Counted from the first letter of the stretch, positions 51,389 to 61,606 are shown. The stretch: 64,000 bases of DNA from Trichomonas vaginalis G3 (GCF_026262505.1 NC_067206.1:7778879-7842878); one strand, 5' to 3'. The notes: generated by a model from the letters alone, not told the origin. Made by a program: numbers and translations.

Positions 51389-54300
51389 CTATTGCTGCAT
51401 ATGCGTATGAAACAAATGAAGCAAGAAGAGCACATGAACTAGTAAACGAAAACAACTTTAACCATTGAAGGCAATGATTTAGTCATTGACGATGGAAAAA
51501 CTAAAAAAGTCATTGATTTCGATACTTTTAACACTTATGACCCATTCATTACAATAAGTAAAGTTCCTATCATAAATGATGGAACGGTGCAATATATAAA
51601 TTCTACAGTAGATGCCTCATTAGTGAAAGTACTGAATGTTCTCATTGAATTGTTAAAGAGCTTTCGATTTGACGACAACATTAAATGCCTAAAGAATTTA
51701 GTCATGAATGAGAAACAAATATTAGGAGTTGCTGGTAGCAGTAATGATGTACACCTTATGACATTAGAATATTATAAACGAACATAAAGATGAACTGAAA
51801 GGAGAGAAGGGTGACACCGGACCTCAAGGAATACAAGGACCTCAAGGAATACAAGGACCTCAAGGCGAAAACGGTTTGGATGGAAAGGATGGAAAGGATG
51901 GAAAAACTGCTAAATCATGGATATGGGACCTTATAAATACTGGTTTAACAGCTGCTTCATATGGAGTTCTTCAATACCAAATCGGAAAGATATGGGCAGT
52001 ACTTGGTGAAGAAGCTTTAGATGATGTTAAAAATGCTTTGAACTTCATTTCAAATGGTTCGGATACTATTAAAACTTTATCTGGTTGGATGCAAGAAACA
52101 AGGAGTCAAATAGATACTGTAAGACGTATAGCAAACAATGCACGTACGGGATTGGATACTTTACGAAAAGCACAAAATACACTAAAGGAAGCAAATGATA
52201 TTCTTGGCTCAGTATCAGACATGCATGAAGATTGGCTTAAAGGTATTGACAAATCTTTAAAAAATCACAGTCAGTCTATTGCTGACTACAAGAAAAGTAT
52301 AGATTTTTTACATAGTGCTATGGACGTACATGATGGAAGCATAAGGAACTTACTTAATTGCTAACAATAACTTACCAGGAACTATTAAAGCATTTATAAA
52401 GTCCTTTGTAAAACCCGGTGCTCTAACATTTAGGTCTTTGAGAGCAAGAGCATTGAAGTCAAGAGATGCAGAAAACTCCAACAGAAACTCCAGAAGGAAC
52501 TGAAACAACAGAAACTCCAGAAGAACCACCAAAACCAACAGCTAATGAAATATTGTTCGAATATTTTCCAAGGTACTCTGTTCTCATTGCATACATTCAA
52601 GAAATACTTAAGAAAGCAGACTTGACTTTAGGAGATGATGAAAGTTCTGTATATCTTTCGTTCCAATTCCAAATAGCAGAACTTTTGAGACAGATATGCT
52701 TAATGTATGACAACATCTCTGATTTCACAAGATATGACGACGACCATGACCCGAACACGGTGAAGAAAAGTTTTACAAACATCCATTAAGACAGGAAAGG
52801 TTTTAACTCAAAGTCTCATTATTGACACCAAAGATGGCGAAGTGGACGTTCTTCAAGAGCTGAAGAAAAATACTTCTTCGGGAGGTGGTTGGTAGGCATG
52901 AACTTGAAATAAATGAGATAGAAGAGAAATTAGCCGAAAAAGCAGATAAAGAACATAAACACAATATCTCCGATATAAATGAACTTCAAGCTACATTAAA
53001 TAGTAAAGCGGACAAAAAATGAACTTGACGCAACGAACAAAGTTTTGAAATCTCATAAACACAATATCTCCGATATAAATGAACTTCAAACTTCTTTAGA
53101 CAATAAAGCAGACAAAAAACCATGTTCATTATATAAGTTCTGATGAACAGATTATAACGGACTATCATGGATATTTAACACAGGGTGAAAAAGTGAATAC
53201 GAAAAATGTTAATGAAAGAAGATATAAATTCATTCGTGCTAAAGGTTATGACATACACTGTACTGTACAGTATGACACAGGTATAGCACCACAATCATTT
53301 GGTTATAACGCTGAAATTTATGCTTCATACTTCTTTGTTAACGGTGTATTAGTTGAACCAAGATTTACTTTGAGAGTTAAGTCAAAAATAACTTTTGAAG
53401 ATGCTATTAAAAGTAAAGCTGACAAAACAGAACTTGACGCAACGAACAAAGTTTTGAAATCTCATAAACACAATATCTCCGATAAAATGAACTTCAAACT
53501 TCTTTAGACAGTAAAGCCGACAAAAATCATACACATAAATCCTTCACTACTGTTAGAGCAGACGACATAATATTGAACTATGATTTGGGTTCAAGTGCAC
53601 CTTTAGAGAACCGAGTACAAGCGTAAAAGATACTCTTAACAATTTAGATAAGAGTTGCAGGAATATCGAAGGTCATGCCAGAAACTTTGAAGCATATGAA
53701 CTACCAGCAATGTTAGACAGTAAAGCCGACAAAACTTATGTGGATACAGAACTAACAAAGAAATTTTCGAAACCAGATACAATGACATTTACAACAGAAA
53801 TTATAAATGGTGAACCAGCAACTCCATTTGAATTTGTTAGAGGTCTTCAACCAGATACTTTTGAATTTTTCTTGGATAATTCTATTGAACTAACATTACA
53901 TTATAAAAGTGGAACAAATGCAACATTTCATCCGGGAGATACATTCCAAATGGTATTTAATGACATAAGTTCTTTAGAATATGTTTATAGAGTTATGAGC
54001 ATATATGATTTAATATATCCTATAGGAGCTGTTTATACGTCTATGAATCCAATAAATCCAAACACTTTATTTGGTGGTAGATGGTATGAAATAGTTGACA
54101 TTTTCCATTCTACACTAATACGCAGTCAATGAAGATGGGAGGTTCAAAGAAAATAGGTATTGAAAACCTTCCTTCACATATGCATAGGTTTCAGTGGAAG
54201 AAACATCTGTGGAAGGAAACCATTCACATTCAATAACAAAAAGAGGTTATATAAATCTTGCAGCGGGTTCGAATAGACAGGGAATGAATAGATATGATAT

Positions 54301-54457
54301 CTCAGATGACCCCAAAGATGTTAGCACAGGTATTTTTCTGTGGAACTGCAGGAAATCATACACATGTTGTAGCTGGTATTACAGACCCAGCAGGTAATGG
54401 AAAAGATTATATGCCTCCTTATATAACAATGCACGCTTGGATACGAGTTGGTTAAAA
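51389..54457 (+). pseudogene. Polinton fibre-like gene: collagen repeats, coiled stalk and collar motif
   Basis: In order, the stretch shows a short N-terminal part, a Gly-X-Y collagen-like run at 51801-51905 (GPQGIQGPQG, GLDGKDGKDGK) and a helical region. Then come several copies of a KSHKHNISDINEL / KADKTELDATNKVL stalk repeat between about 52900 and 53720, and near 54007 a collar-like YPIGAVYTSMNPINP motif with a GNHTH-type His segment after it. This is the domain order of phage and large-virus fibres. It is a fossil with several breaks. Confidence 0.75.
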
Positions 54458-54474
54458 TCTTTAACTTTACATAA

Positions 54475-55526
54475 ATGAGCTTGAAAGAAGTATTCGAACA
54501 ACATCCATGGAGGTCTTTTAAGAAATTCAATGAAGCTGCAAAGAGTTCGGGATTTACTAACAGAGCTGAAGTGAAAAGGTTCTTTGACAAAAATGTTGTA
54601 CATCAAACAAAAATAAATCCTTACGACTACTTTTTACCAATTTACTCCAACACTCCTGACGCATACCAATTTGACACTCTCATTCAAAGCAGAAAAGGAG
54701 GACATAAACCATTCCTCATCTTCATTAATGTTAACACTCGCAAAGCTTTTGCGTATATAATGAGAAATAAAGGAACTCATGAAGTGTTAAGAGTTTTACA
54801 AAAGTTTGTAGCAGAACATAGCCCAAGTATTTTAACATCAGACCAAGACGGTGCATACCTCAGCAACGAAATCACAGAATTTCTCATTAAGCATAACATA
54901 ACTCACTACACTACTGAAGACCATAACCATAACATACTCGGTATCATTAACCGCTTCATAAGGACTCTCAGAGATTTAAATCAAGAGCGAGACTTTACCG
55001 AAGAAACAATGAAACATTTCATCGAAGTTTACAATTCCTCAACACATTCTACAACAGGACATACACCAAATTCAATGACACAACAACAAGAAGAAAAGTA
55101 TATACAAAAGAAACGAAGTCAAACACAAAATATCAGAAATTCACACAATTTACTCTCATTCCTGGAACAAAAGTTCGTGTAGTTCTTGACGACAAACCGT
55201 TGACAAAGAAACGTTTAAGGTTAAGTCGAAATTATTATATCGTAGACTCTACGCAAGGTAATGGATATCTTATAAAAGCTGCTGACGACTCCATAGCATT
55301 TTACCCTCGTCATAAATTAGTCGAAAGTAGTAATGGCAAACTTGCTGAAACCATTGACGAAGCAAAGCGAGGAGTGGTTATTGAAATACTTGACTACAAC
55401 ATAAACGATGACACTTATAAAGTAAGATATGAAGGAGGCGTTGAAGATGTTATACCATCTAAGAACTTGAGAGAATCTAAACCAACTCATCTGGGACCAT
55501 TAGAGCGGAGAGTACTGGAAAGATAA
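54475..55526 (+). pseudogene. Polinton integrase (retroviral type, rve)
   Basis: Contains a helical N-terminal part and a DDE catalytic region: DTLIQSRKGGHKPFLIFINV, ILTSDQDGAYLS, then the HNILGIINRF helix. A Pro/Lys-rich linker and a small C-terminal beta domain follow (YKVRYEGGVEDVIPSKNLRE), similar to the chromodomain-like tails of Polinton integrases. This enzyme makes the 6-bp target duplication. Fossil. Confidence 0.85.
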
Positions 55527-55646
55527 AACATGCCAGAAAGAATAAGAAAATTCTTCTAAACTTTTTCGTTGGATGTAAATCAGACATGAATGAGAACAGT
55601 CATGATATCATTAATGGTACCATTTATTTTAACATAAGACGCAAAC

Positions 55647-55697
55647 GACTCTTTGAGTCCTGAGGTCTTTCAGACCGAAGCGGCGAGGACGAAGTCC
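55647..55697. repeat. Composite mini-hairpin module 4
   Basis: GACTCTTTGAGTC (55647-55659), GGTCTTTCAGACC (55664-55676), then GCGGC and GGACGAAGTCC (55687-55697). The first two hairpins match those inside the PolB gene of the fold-back Polinton (16882-16913); the last matches 61789-61799. This intergenic copy looks like the longest version. Confidence 0.93.
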
Positions 55698-55699
55698 AT

Positions 55700-56300
55700 G
55701 ACCAAAAATAATGTTTAGGGTAGATGGTTAGATCTAACCTCATTTCTCTACCTCATTTCTACCCTCTTGAATTTTCATGAATTTTCCCGAAATAAAAAAT
55801 AAAGTTAGTTTTATTTTATTTTTGTATTTTTTGTATGTAAAGACATGATTTCAGGGATTTTTTTGACGAAGTGTCAATCTTCACTTCGTCAAAAAATAAC
55901 AGTTATCTAATGAAAAAGTGTCATTTTTTTGTATTTGACGAGAATGTCGGTAGATGGTTAGATCTAACCTCATTTCTACCCTCATTTCTACCCTCTTGAA
56001 TTTGTCATGACTTCTTCGTAAATGTTTTGTCAAGACTTCTTCGTAATGAGTGTAAAGGACCCAAAAATAATGTTTAGGTGAAGAGGTTAGATCTACCCTC
56101 ATTTCTACCCTCATTTCTACCCTCTTGAATTTTCATGACTTCTTCGTAAATGTTTTGTCAAGACTTCTTCGTAATGAGTGTAAAGGACCCAAAAATATAT
56201 TTTAGGGTAGATGGTTAGATCTAACCTCATTTCTACCCTCATTTCTACCCTCATTTCTACCCTCTTGAATTTTCATGAATTTTCCCGAAATAAAAAAATA
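55700..56300. repeat. Intergenic palindromic repeats, GGTTAGATCTAACC type
   Basis: Three to four copies of a roughly 100-bp block. Each block carries the perfect 14-bp palindrome GGTTAGATCTAACC (55726, 55956, 56213; a variant near 56084), nested in an outer GGGTAGA / TCTACCC pair. Each is followed by CATTTCTACCCTC runs and a CTTCTTCGTAAATGTTTTGT segment. The block is inverted at 58890-58950 and 59070-59125, and related DNA lies at 46130-46230 in the other Polinton. Probably a Polinton regulatory, terminator or replication-related repeat. Confidence 0.9.
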
Positions 56301-56345
56301 AAGTTAGTTTTATTTTTTTTATTTTTTTTATTTTGTATAAAAGAT
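56290..56345 (+). promoter_or_regulatory. Polinton gene leader, copy 1
   Basis: AATAAAGTTAGTTTTATTTT, T-runs, then TTTTGTATAAAAGAT directly before ATG. Nearly the same leader precedes 59228 and 59926, suggesting a shared promoter or late/early gene signal of this element. Confidence 0.6.
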
Positions 56346-57149
56346 ATGATTTCAACAATCGGCACAACAACAATTCAAACAACAGCACAAAACTCGTTAG
56401 TCATGAATCCAACATCTATGTTAGTAGAGATGAAAAGCTTCATTCCTTCTTCATATACTTTTGAAACAGAAATCCAGAAGATAAAGCAAGAACTTTTAAC
56501 AAGTAATTTAGACTGTACCGCACAGGATGAAGAAAATGAACAGTATCTTTACGACATGCAGGACCTCATCGACCATTTACCCAAATGCCTGAAATCCAAC
56601 AACAAAAGCTCACTATTCCTGAATTCGATGAAATAGAAGTGAAACCAACTGACTCAGTAGAAATAAAGAAGTTCATACGAAAGGTAAACTATGAGTTTCT
56701 AGGATATCATTGCAACCATAAGGTTATGGACAAAGATTGCGACATGGTATATAAGAACATCTCTGACATATATAAATCTGAAGAATTTAAAGACCTACGA
56801 CAACTTTGTTTCGTTAGTTGCTGAATGTGTATGGCAGATAAGAGATAAAGATAGAAGAGGTAAAATATGGAACGAACAAATAAAACCAGCAACTTTTGAA
56901 TTTAAGAAAACCATTGACGCTATAGTTGTACTTGCAGGACAAATTTCAATGTATTAACGCAAAAATGAACCCGCAATGTTCTAAATGTAAAGCAGCAATG
57001 AGGAGATATAACTACTCCGTCAAAGAGATAGAACGTATGAGAAACGACTATGCAGACTTAAAGAAAGAAGCAGAAAAACCAGCAGAAGATAAAATGGACA
57101 TGTTAGCATTTCTGAACAAAAACTATCCAACTGCTGACGATTTCCTATT
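56346..57149 (+). pseudogene. Polinton unknown gene, interrupted by a transposon
   Basis: Begins MISTIGTTTIQTTAQNSLVM after the shared leader. It contains acidic helical stretches, a CNHKVMDKDCDMVYKN segment and a CSKCKAAMRRYNYS zinc-like pair near 56950-57000. A KilA-N-associated or Bro-like architecture is possible but not shown. The hairpin-rich transposon lies directly after it. Fossil. Confidence 0.5.
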
Positions 57150-57156
57150 ATCTGAT
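57150..57156. repeat. Target duplication ATCTGAT, left
   Basis: Seven bases before the inserted transposon, repeated at 58748-58754 after it. Confidence 0.8.
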
Positions 57157-58747
57157 TATAGATCGTATTTTTCCCAAGTGAGCGGGTATCTCCAATCCCA
57201 GCCCTATCGTCCTCCCAGTGTCAGTTTTCAATATAAAATCCAAATTTTTTTTTGAAAATAAAAATTTCGAGAAATTTTTCTAATTTTTTTTCTTTGATTT
57301 CAATAATTCAAAATAAATTTGGGAGTAAAAAGACACTATTTAATGAAATTCATATGAGTGAATGTGGATAAATACTCTCAAAACATACAATTTATCTATT
57401 TTTTCTTTATATTATCAACTAATTAGTGATAATTTTTTTTGAATCAGATTTTTTTTTCATTAAAAACATAATATATAACACAACAATGATGCACACATAC
57501 GTATCTACACATCAAAATATAAAGCTTGTTTTGGTCTGGGCATCCCAACCAAAATTCTTAAAAATTGAATAAATTGAATACTTGGGGCTGGGATACCCAT
57601 CCCAAAACCGAATTGAATTTTTTGAATTAAAGAATATATTTATGTATTTATAATATACATGTGATGTCTATAAAAAATACTAAATTCTAAAAAAATTCAA
57701 TTTATTCAAAACGTATACTAAGTGATCACTTCATTAGTAGGATCAGCAATCCTACTAAATGGTGAGAACGCCACTAACTCAAAAGGGAGTCCTTGGAGCT
57801 CTTGATCTCTTGTCAGTAGAGTTCATAATGAGGCATGGCATCTACTGATTAGAGATCAGAGCAATCCTACCTTACCTTCAGGAGCTACAAAGTCCTAATC
57901 GTTACGAGAGGGAGCCTTGGAGCTCCTGAAGCTCATCAGCAGAGGCTATTTACCATTTGGGCCTCTTCTGATGAAAGATGCGAAACACGTCTACGAACCA
58001 GGAGCTTCAAAACTTCTAATCCTTACTAAAGGGAGCTTTGGAGCTCCTGAGTCTCCATCAACAGAGTCCCAGATGGTAAATGTCCTTTGCTGATGAAAGA
58101 TGCGAAACACATCTACGAACCAGGAGCTCCAAAGCTCCTAATCCTTACGAAAGGGAGCTTTGGAGCTCCTGAAACTCCTTTTACTATAAAATAGGACAGT
58201 TTTCTTCTGAGGTTCTCATCAAATCTAAGACTTCAGAAGAAAGCTGTCCTATCAATGTATACTTACACTCTCATGGACTACAAGTGTACAATTTTAAGGC
58301 AGAGATTATCCGAGGCCTCTCATCAAATGAGGGACTCGGATAATCTCTACCTTAAGTAGTCAAATAACTTTTCTCACTATTTAGGAACAAAAGAACAAGA
58401 GTTGGAGTACTTTAAGGCAAGATTCTTCCGAAATCTCTCATCGAATGAGAGACTTCGGAAGGACCTTGCCAAATCCTTGAACGCCAATATCCTTGGAACT
58501 GAGCTAGAACCAGGGAGAAGTAGCATACTACTGAGCACGATGGTAATCTCGGAAATGCTTATATCGCCCCAAGCACAATATTTAAGAAGTCTAACTCATA
58601 TATACAAGAAGTCAGGCTGAATAGATATTGTGCATATGGTTTGCAGAACTCTCATGATATTTAAAATTCATGTTATCCCAAAAAGGTGACACTTTGGGTG
58701 TATCGTCCATCCCAGGGATGCAAAAATCACATCACCTTGGATCTATA
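57157..58747. mobile_element. Hairpin-rich non-autonomous DNA transposon, 1591 bp
   Basis: The insert begins TATAGATC and ends GATCTATA, flanked by the direct repeat ATCTGAT. It interrupts a Polinton gene region. It has no transposase; the 72-aa open frame at 58402-58620 overlaps a hairpin and has no domain. The interior from 57721 to 58633 is packed with about ten near-perfect stem-loops. Elsewhere are GGGAT/ATCCC-rich motifs near both ends (57195, 57536-57605, 58711). The superfamily is not determinable; 7-bp duplications occur in a few cut-and-paste families. Confidence 0.8.
57721..58633. repeat. Array of about ten long stem-loops inside the transposon
   Basis: Clear stems, as paired arms: 57734-57743/57749-57758 (10 bp perfect); 57803-57820/57841-57858; 57877-57930; 57934-57946/57961-57973; 57999-58049; 58121-58138/58154-58171 (18 bp perfect, CAGGAGCTCCAAAGCTCC arm); 58191-58213/58230-58252 (23 bp, two G-T pairs only); 58294-58355; 58416-58441/58445-58470 (26 bp, three mispairs); 58573-58581/58625-58633 (9 bp perfect). 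AGTGATCACT at 57721 is itself palindromic. Three successive hairpins share the CTCATC(A/G)AATGAG-type tip. Confidence 0.92.
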
Positions 58748-58754
58748 ATCTGAT
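58748..58754. repeat. Target duplication ATCTGAT, right
   Basis: Direct repeat of 57150-57156 immediately after the transposon. Confidence 0.8.
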
Positions 58755-58889
58755 GTCAAGAAGAAATATAAAGAAACCTTCGGCATTGTTAAAACATTCG
58801 ATGTACTAAAAGAAGAAATAGAGGCTACAAAACTGTTTAGAGTCTCACGAATTCATAACGTTTACCATGTAAAACGCTTATAAAATAAC

Positions 58890-59125
58890 TGGGGTAGAAA
58901 TGAGGTTAGAAATGAGGTTAGATCTAACCATCTACCCTAAAATATATTTTTATTGAATTCAGCACAAAATTCTGAGTAAAATAATTTTTAGGGCACGTGT
59001 CAAACCGTTGAGTTTTCACAAAATTCCAAAAATAACGTTTACCATGTAAAACGTTTATAAAATAACTGGGGTAGAAAAGAGGGTAGAAATGAGGTTAGAT
59101 CTAACCATCTACCCTAAAATATATT
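58890..59125. repeat. Inverted copies of the GGTTAGATCTAACC block
   Basis: Two copies (palindromes at 58916-58929 and 59093-59106) read as the reverse complement of the blocks at 55700-56300. Each is preceded by CGTTTACCATGTAAAACG and TTATAAAATAACTGGGGTAG. Together with 55700-56300 they bracket the interrupted gene in inverted orientation. Confidence 0.9.
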
Positions 59126-59164
59126 TTTATTGAATTCAGCAACAAAAATCGTGAATTTCCTTAA

Positions 59165-59227
59165 GACAGAAAAAATAAAGTTAGTTTTATTTTTATTTAT
59201 TTTTTTATTTTGTATGTAAAGACATAT
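59165..59227 (+). promoter_or_regulatory. Polinton gene leader, copy 2
   Basis: AATAAAGTTAGTTTTATTTT, T-runs and TTTTGTATGTAAAGACATAT before the ATG at 59228; almost identical to 59873-59925. Conserved upstream DNA before different genes indicates a common promoter-like signal. Confidence 0.7.
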
Positions 59228-59761
59228 ATGTCAAACATTGAGTTTGAAACAGTTAGAAAGATAGACAATGACACCAAATTGGTTAGAATAGGTGATTTAA
59301 ACGTAAGATACTCAAAGAAATACAACAAATATTCTTTGTCAGACATTATATCTCCATCTGGAAAGAAAACACACGACTGGGTTAGAAATGCTTCAACTCA
59401 GAAAATTTTGACAAGAAATCCTGAGCTTATGATATCAGTAAGATTCTATGGAACTACAGCATATCTCATCGACAAAAGTCTTATACCAATAGTTTTGTTA
59501 TGGATTGACCCAGTTGTTGGATATAACTTCATAACTTATGGTTCATTCGATACGGAACGTTGCAGTGAAGGCTTACTTTACATCGTTCAGAAACCGAAGG
59601 ACTTCAACACAAAAAGATATAAGATAGGAAGAACATATAATATAACTCTAAGATATGACAGTACAGTCAATAGAGTCAAGGTTTGTTCGTTAATGATATC
59701 CGCAGAAACAGAACTACTCGAAAAGTTTGAGAAAAATGTATGGTGCTCCCATAAAAGGTAA
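59228..59761 (+). CDS. KilA-N plus T5orf172-like (GIY-YIG) protein of the Polinton
   Basis: The start MSNIEFETV is preferred over an upstream TTG. Residues about 10-100 fit a KilA-N domain: IGDLNVRYSKKYNKYSLSDI, DWVRNAST, then GTTAYLIDKSLIPIVLLWIDP. Residues about 118-165 (GLLYIVQKP, RYKIGRTYNITLRY) fit the T5orf172 branch of the GIY-YIG nuclease fold, whose core motif is the YI--KIGR pattern. This pairing is common in large DNA viruses and phages, where it is a DNA-binding regulator or nuclease. It is cargo of the Polinton and part of the fossil; coding-like sequence continues to about 59834. Confidence 0.72.
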   Translation: MSNIEFETVRKIDNDTKLVRIGDLNVRYSKKYNKYSLSDIISPSGKKTHDWVRNASTQKILTRNPELMISVRFYGTTAYLIDKSLIPIVLLWIDPVVGYNFITYGSFDTERCSEGLLYIVQKPKDFNTKRYKIGRTYNITLRYDSTVNRVKVCSLMISAETELLEKFEKNVWCSHKR

Positions 59762-59872
59762 AGAAACGTTTGAAGTAGATGAGATAGATAAAGCTATAAA
59801 ATTATTTGACGAAGTTGCTGAAAAATACATGTAAAGCGTTTATTTTTGGTCTTTTGTGAAAGATAGAAAAAA

Positions 59873-59925
59873 ATAACGCTAATTTTATTTTTATTTATTT
59901 TTTTATTTTGTATGTAAAGACAGAT
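59873..59925 (+). promoter_or_regulatory. Polinton gene leader, copy 3
   Basis: AATAACGCTAATTTTATTTT, T-runs and TTTTGTATGTAAAGACAGAT before the ATG at 59926; the same layout as copy 2. Confidence 0.7.
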
Positions 59926-60754
59926 ATGTCAACAACAGAGAACACAACAACTGCTATCGTTCATGAAGCCATAAATGAAGAATACGAATACATACAGTAT
60001 AACAAACAATTGAGACTCATTCGTTCAGTCAAAGATGACATGTACCAAATGCAAAGTATAATGAATGCTCTTAGTTCTACAAAGCAAGCATATCATTGGT
60101 TTGAAAACCAACAGGCAAAAGAACTTTTAGAAGAATTTCCTCATATGATTGCTTCCCTCGGAAAACCGAGGGAAGAGATTCCATTCGAAAACCGTGAAAA
60201 AATTGCCAAACGGTTTGAGAGGATATTATGTTCATAGACTTTTAGTAAATGCAGTTGCAATGTGGGCTTCACCACGTTATGCTTGGAATATTTACAAACT
60301 TCTTGACGAACTTCACAGACAAGAACGTGGAGAGCTGGAAAAGAAACTTCAAGCAAAAGATGAAGTCATTGAATCCAAAGACAAAAGCATACAGAAAAGA
60401 ATACCGCGTTCAGTACCAAAAGGAAAGGAAAAGAGTTATAAGTATATGATATATACTGAAGAGTTGGAGAAAGAAGAAGACAGAGATATGGTTATGTTGC
60501 ATTTAGTCAGAAGAAACAACAAAAGCTTTTATGACCTTGCTAAGATTTACAAATCTGACAGAAACTGGTTCTATCGTGAAAACTTACCGATTTCAATGAC
60601 ACCGAATGAGCAAATAAAGGAAATTGTCAAAAGTACTCTTCCTCAAACACACTATGACATCAAAGGTTGCACAATACTTACATTCAAAGAAGACTTACCA
60701 TTACTGAAGGAAAAAATAACAGAATATTTCGATAACTTCAAAGAGGAAGAATAA
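59926..60754 (+). pseudogene. KilA-N-like gene of the Polinton with a mini-hairpin
   Basis: Starts MSTTENTTTAIVHEAINEEY after the shared leader. The middle holds the KilA-N closing motif (YYVHRLLVNAVAMWASPRYA). A coiled-coil (EKKLQAKDEVIESKDKSIQK) follows, then a C-terminal domain with Y(K)YMIYTEELEKEEDRDMVMLH resembling the DUF3627-type tail of viral KilA-N proteins. A perfect hairpin sits inside at 60153-60174. Two overlapping open frames cover the region; treated as a fossil. Confidence 0.6.
60153..60174. repeat. Perfect 9-bp hairpin
   Basis: TTCCCTCGG and CCGAGGGAA around AAAA. It lies in frame in the KilA-N-like gene (SLGKPREE) and is G+C-rich against its surroundings. Confidence 0.95.
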
Positions 60755-60808
60755 AAAAATCTAAGCTAATTTTATTTTTTTATAAAATTTTATCTCATAT
60801 GAAAGAAC

Positions 60809-61024
60809 ATGAATTTAGAATATTCGGAACTCATGACAGAAGAAGAGAACGAACAACATGTAAAAGATTATGCAAAATTTCTGAAGACATACAAAGCATT
60901 TAAACAATATCTAAATGCTTCTAAAGATTATGCAAAATTTCTGAAGGTATATAAAGCTTATGAAAAAGCGTATGAAAAGTTTATACATTGGGGAATTGTT
61001 GTAAAATATCGATATGAAGACTAA
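60809..61024 (+). CDS. Small Polinton protein with internal repeat
   Basis: A 71-aa frame starting MNLEYSELMTEEENEQHV. It contains a duplicated helical motif, KDYAKFLKTYKAF at about 23-35 and KDYAKFLKVYKAY at about 41-53, that must stem from a recent tandem duplication of about 54 bp in the DNA (around 60862 and 60916). Preceded by a T-rich leader. Unknown role; convergent with the next gene. Confidence 0.5.
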   Translation: MNLEYSELMTEEENEQHVKDYAKFLKTYKAFKQYLNASKDYAKFLKVYKAYEKAYEKFIHWGIVVKYRYED

Positions 61025-61042
61025 CCAAAAATATATTTTTGC

Positions 61043-61516
61043 TTAAATAGCTTCAGGGTCAATTTCTTCAACCATTTCACTTCCTTCGTCAATGTCAATT
61101 GAAGCTTCTTCAACCTTTGGTAAGAATTTCTGTATAACATCTTTGTTCGTTATTGTCTTCAGAGATGAAGGATAATATTTCACATTTGTTTCACCCTTCT
61201 TATATTCTTTCTGTTCGGAAAGATTCATAGCAATACTGAAGAAGTCAATGTTAGAGTTCTTTATAACAGTATAATGAGTATCTTTGACATTCACGAAGAT
61301 ACTCTTTTGTTTCAAAACTACTGCTAACTCTTGTGAAGTATAACGTTTGCGGTCAATGACAATAGCTAATGGTCTGACATACTGACCAAACTTAGATTCT
61401 TTCACAAACTTCTTGTTAAAGATAACATTAACGTTTGAAGCACCATTGAACTCATTCTTGATGGCAGTAGCGAGAGCATTGTATGAAAAGAACTTGCAAT
61501 CTTGCATGTGTTTCAT
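61043..61516 (-). CDS. Polinton unknown 157-aa protein
   Basis: Starts MKHMQDCKFFSYNALATAI. It is an alpha/beta-like sequence with FIVNVKDTHYTVIKN-type strands and a strongly acidic C-terminal 25 residues (EEASIDIDEGSEMVEEIDP). There is no signal peptide and no named domain. It is transcribed away from the 354-aa gene, the starts being about 90 bp apart, with the T-rich leader shared between them. Confidence 0.6.
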   Translation of the reverse strand: MKHMQDCKFFSYNALATAIKNEFNGASNVNVIFNKKFVKESKFGQYVRPLAIVIDRKRYTSQELAVVLKQKSIFVNVKDTHYTVIKNSNIDFFSIAMNLSEQKEYKKGETNVKYYPSSLKTITNKDVIQKFLPKVEEASIDIDEGSEMVEEIDPEAI

Positions 61517-61606
61517 TAAAATAAAAATATTAAATTATTTTGAAAAATAACTTAAAAAATGTAATCTAATTTTTTCAAAAAAATATTTTTTTATTTCCTA
61601 CTAAAG

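Noticed and set aside
57721-58470. tRNA or rRNA genes to explain the hairpins
   Set aside because: Stems are single long hairpins, not cloverleafs, and no anticodon or conserved tRNA loop is present.
59210-59228. GTATGT in the shared leader as an intron donor
   Set aside because: No matching ACTAACACACAG acceptor follows, and the ATG comes about 12 bases later.
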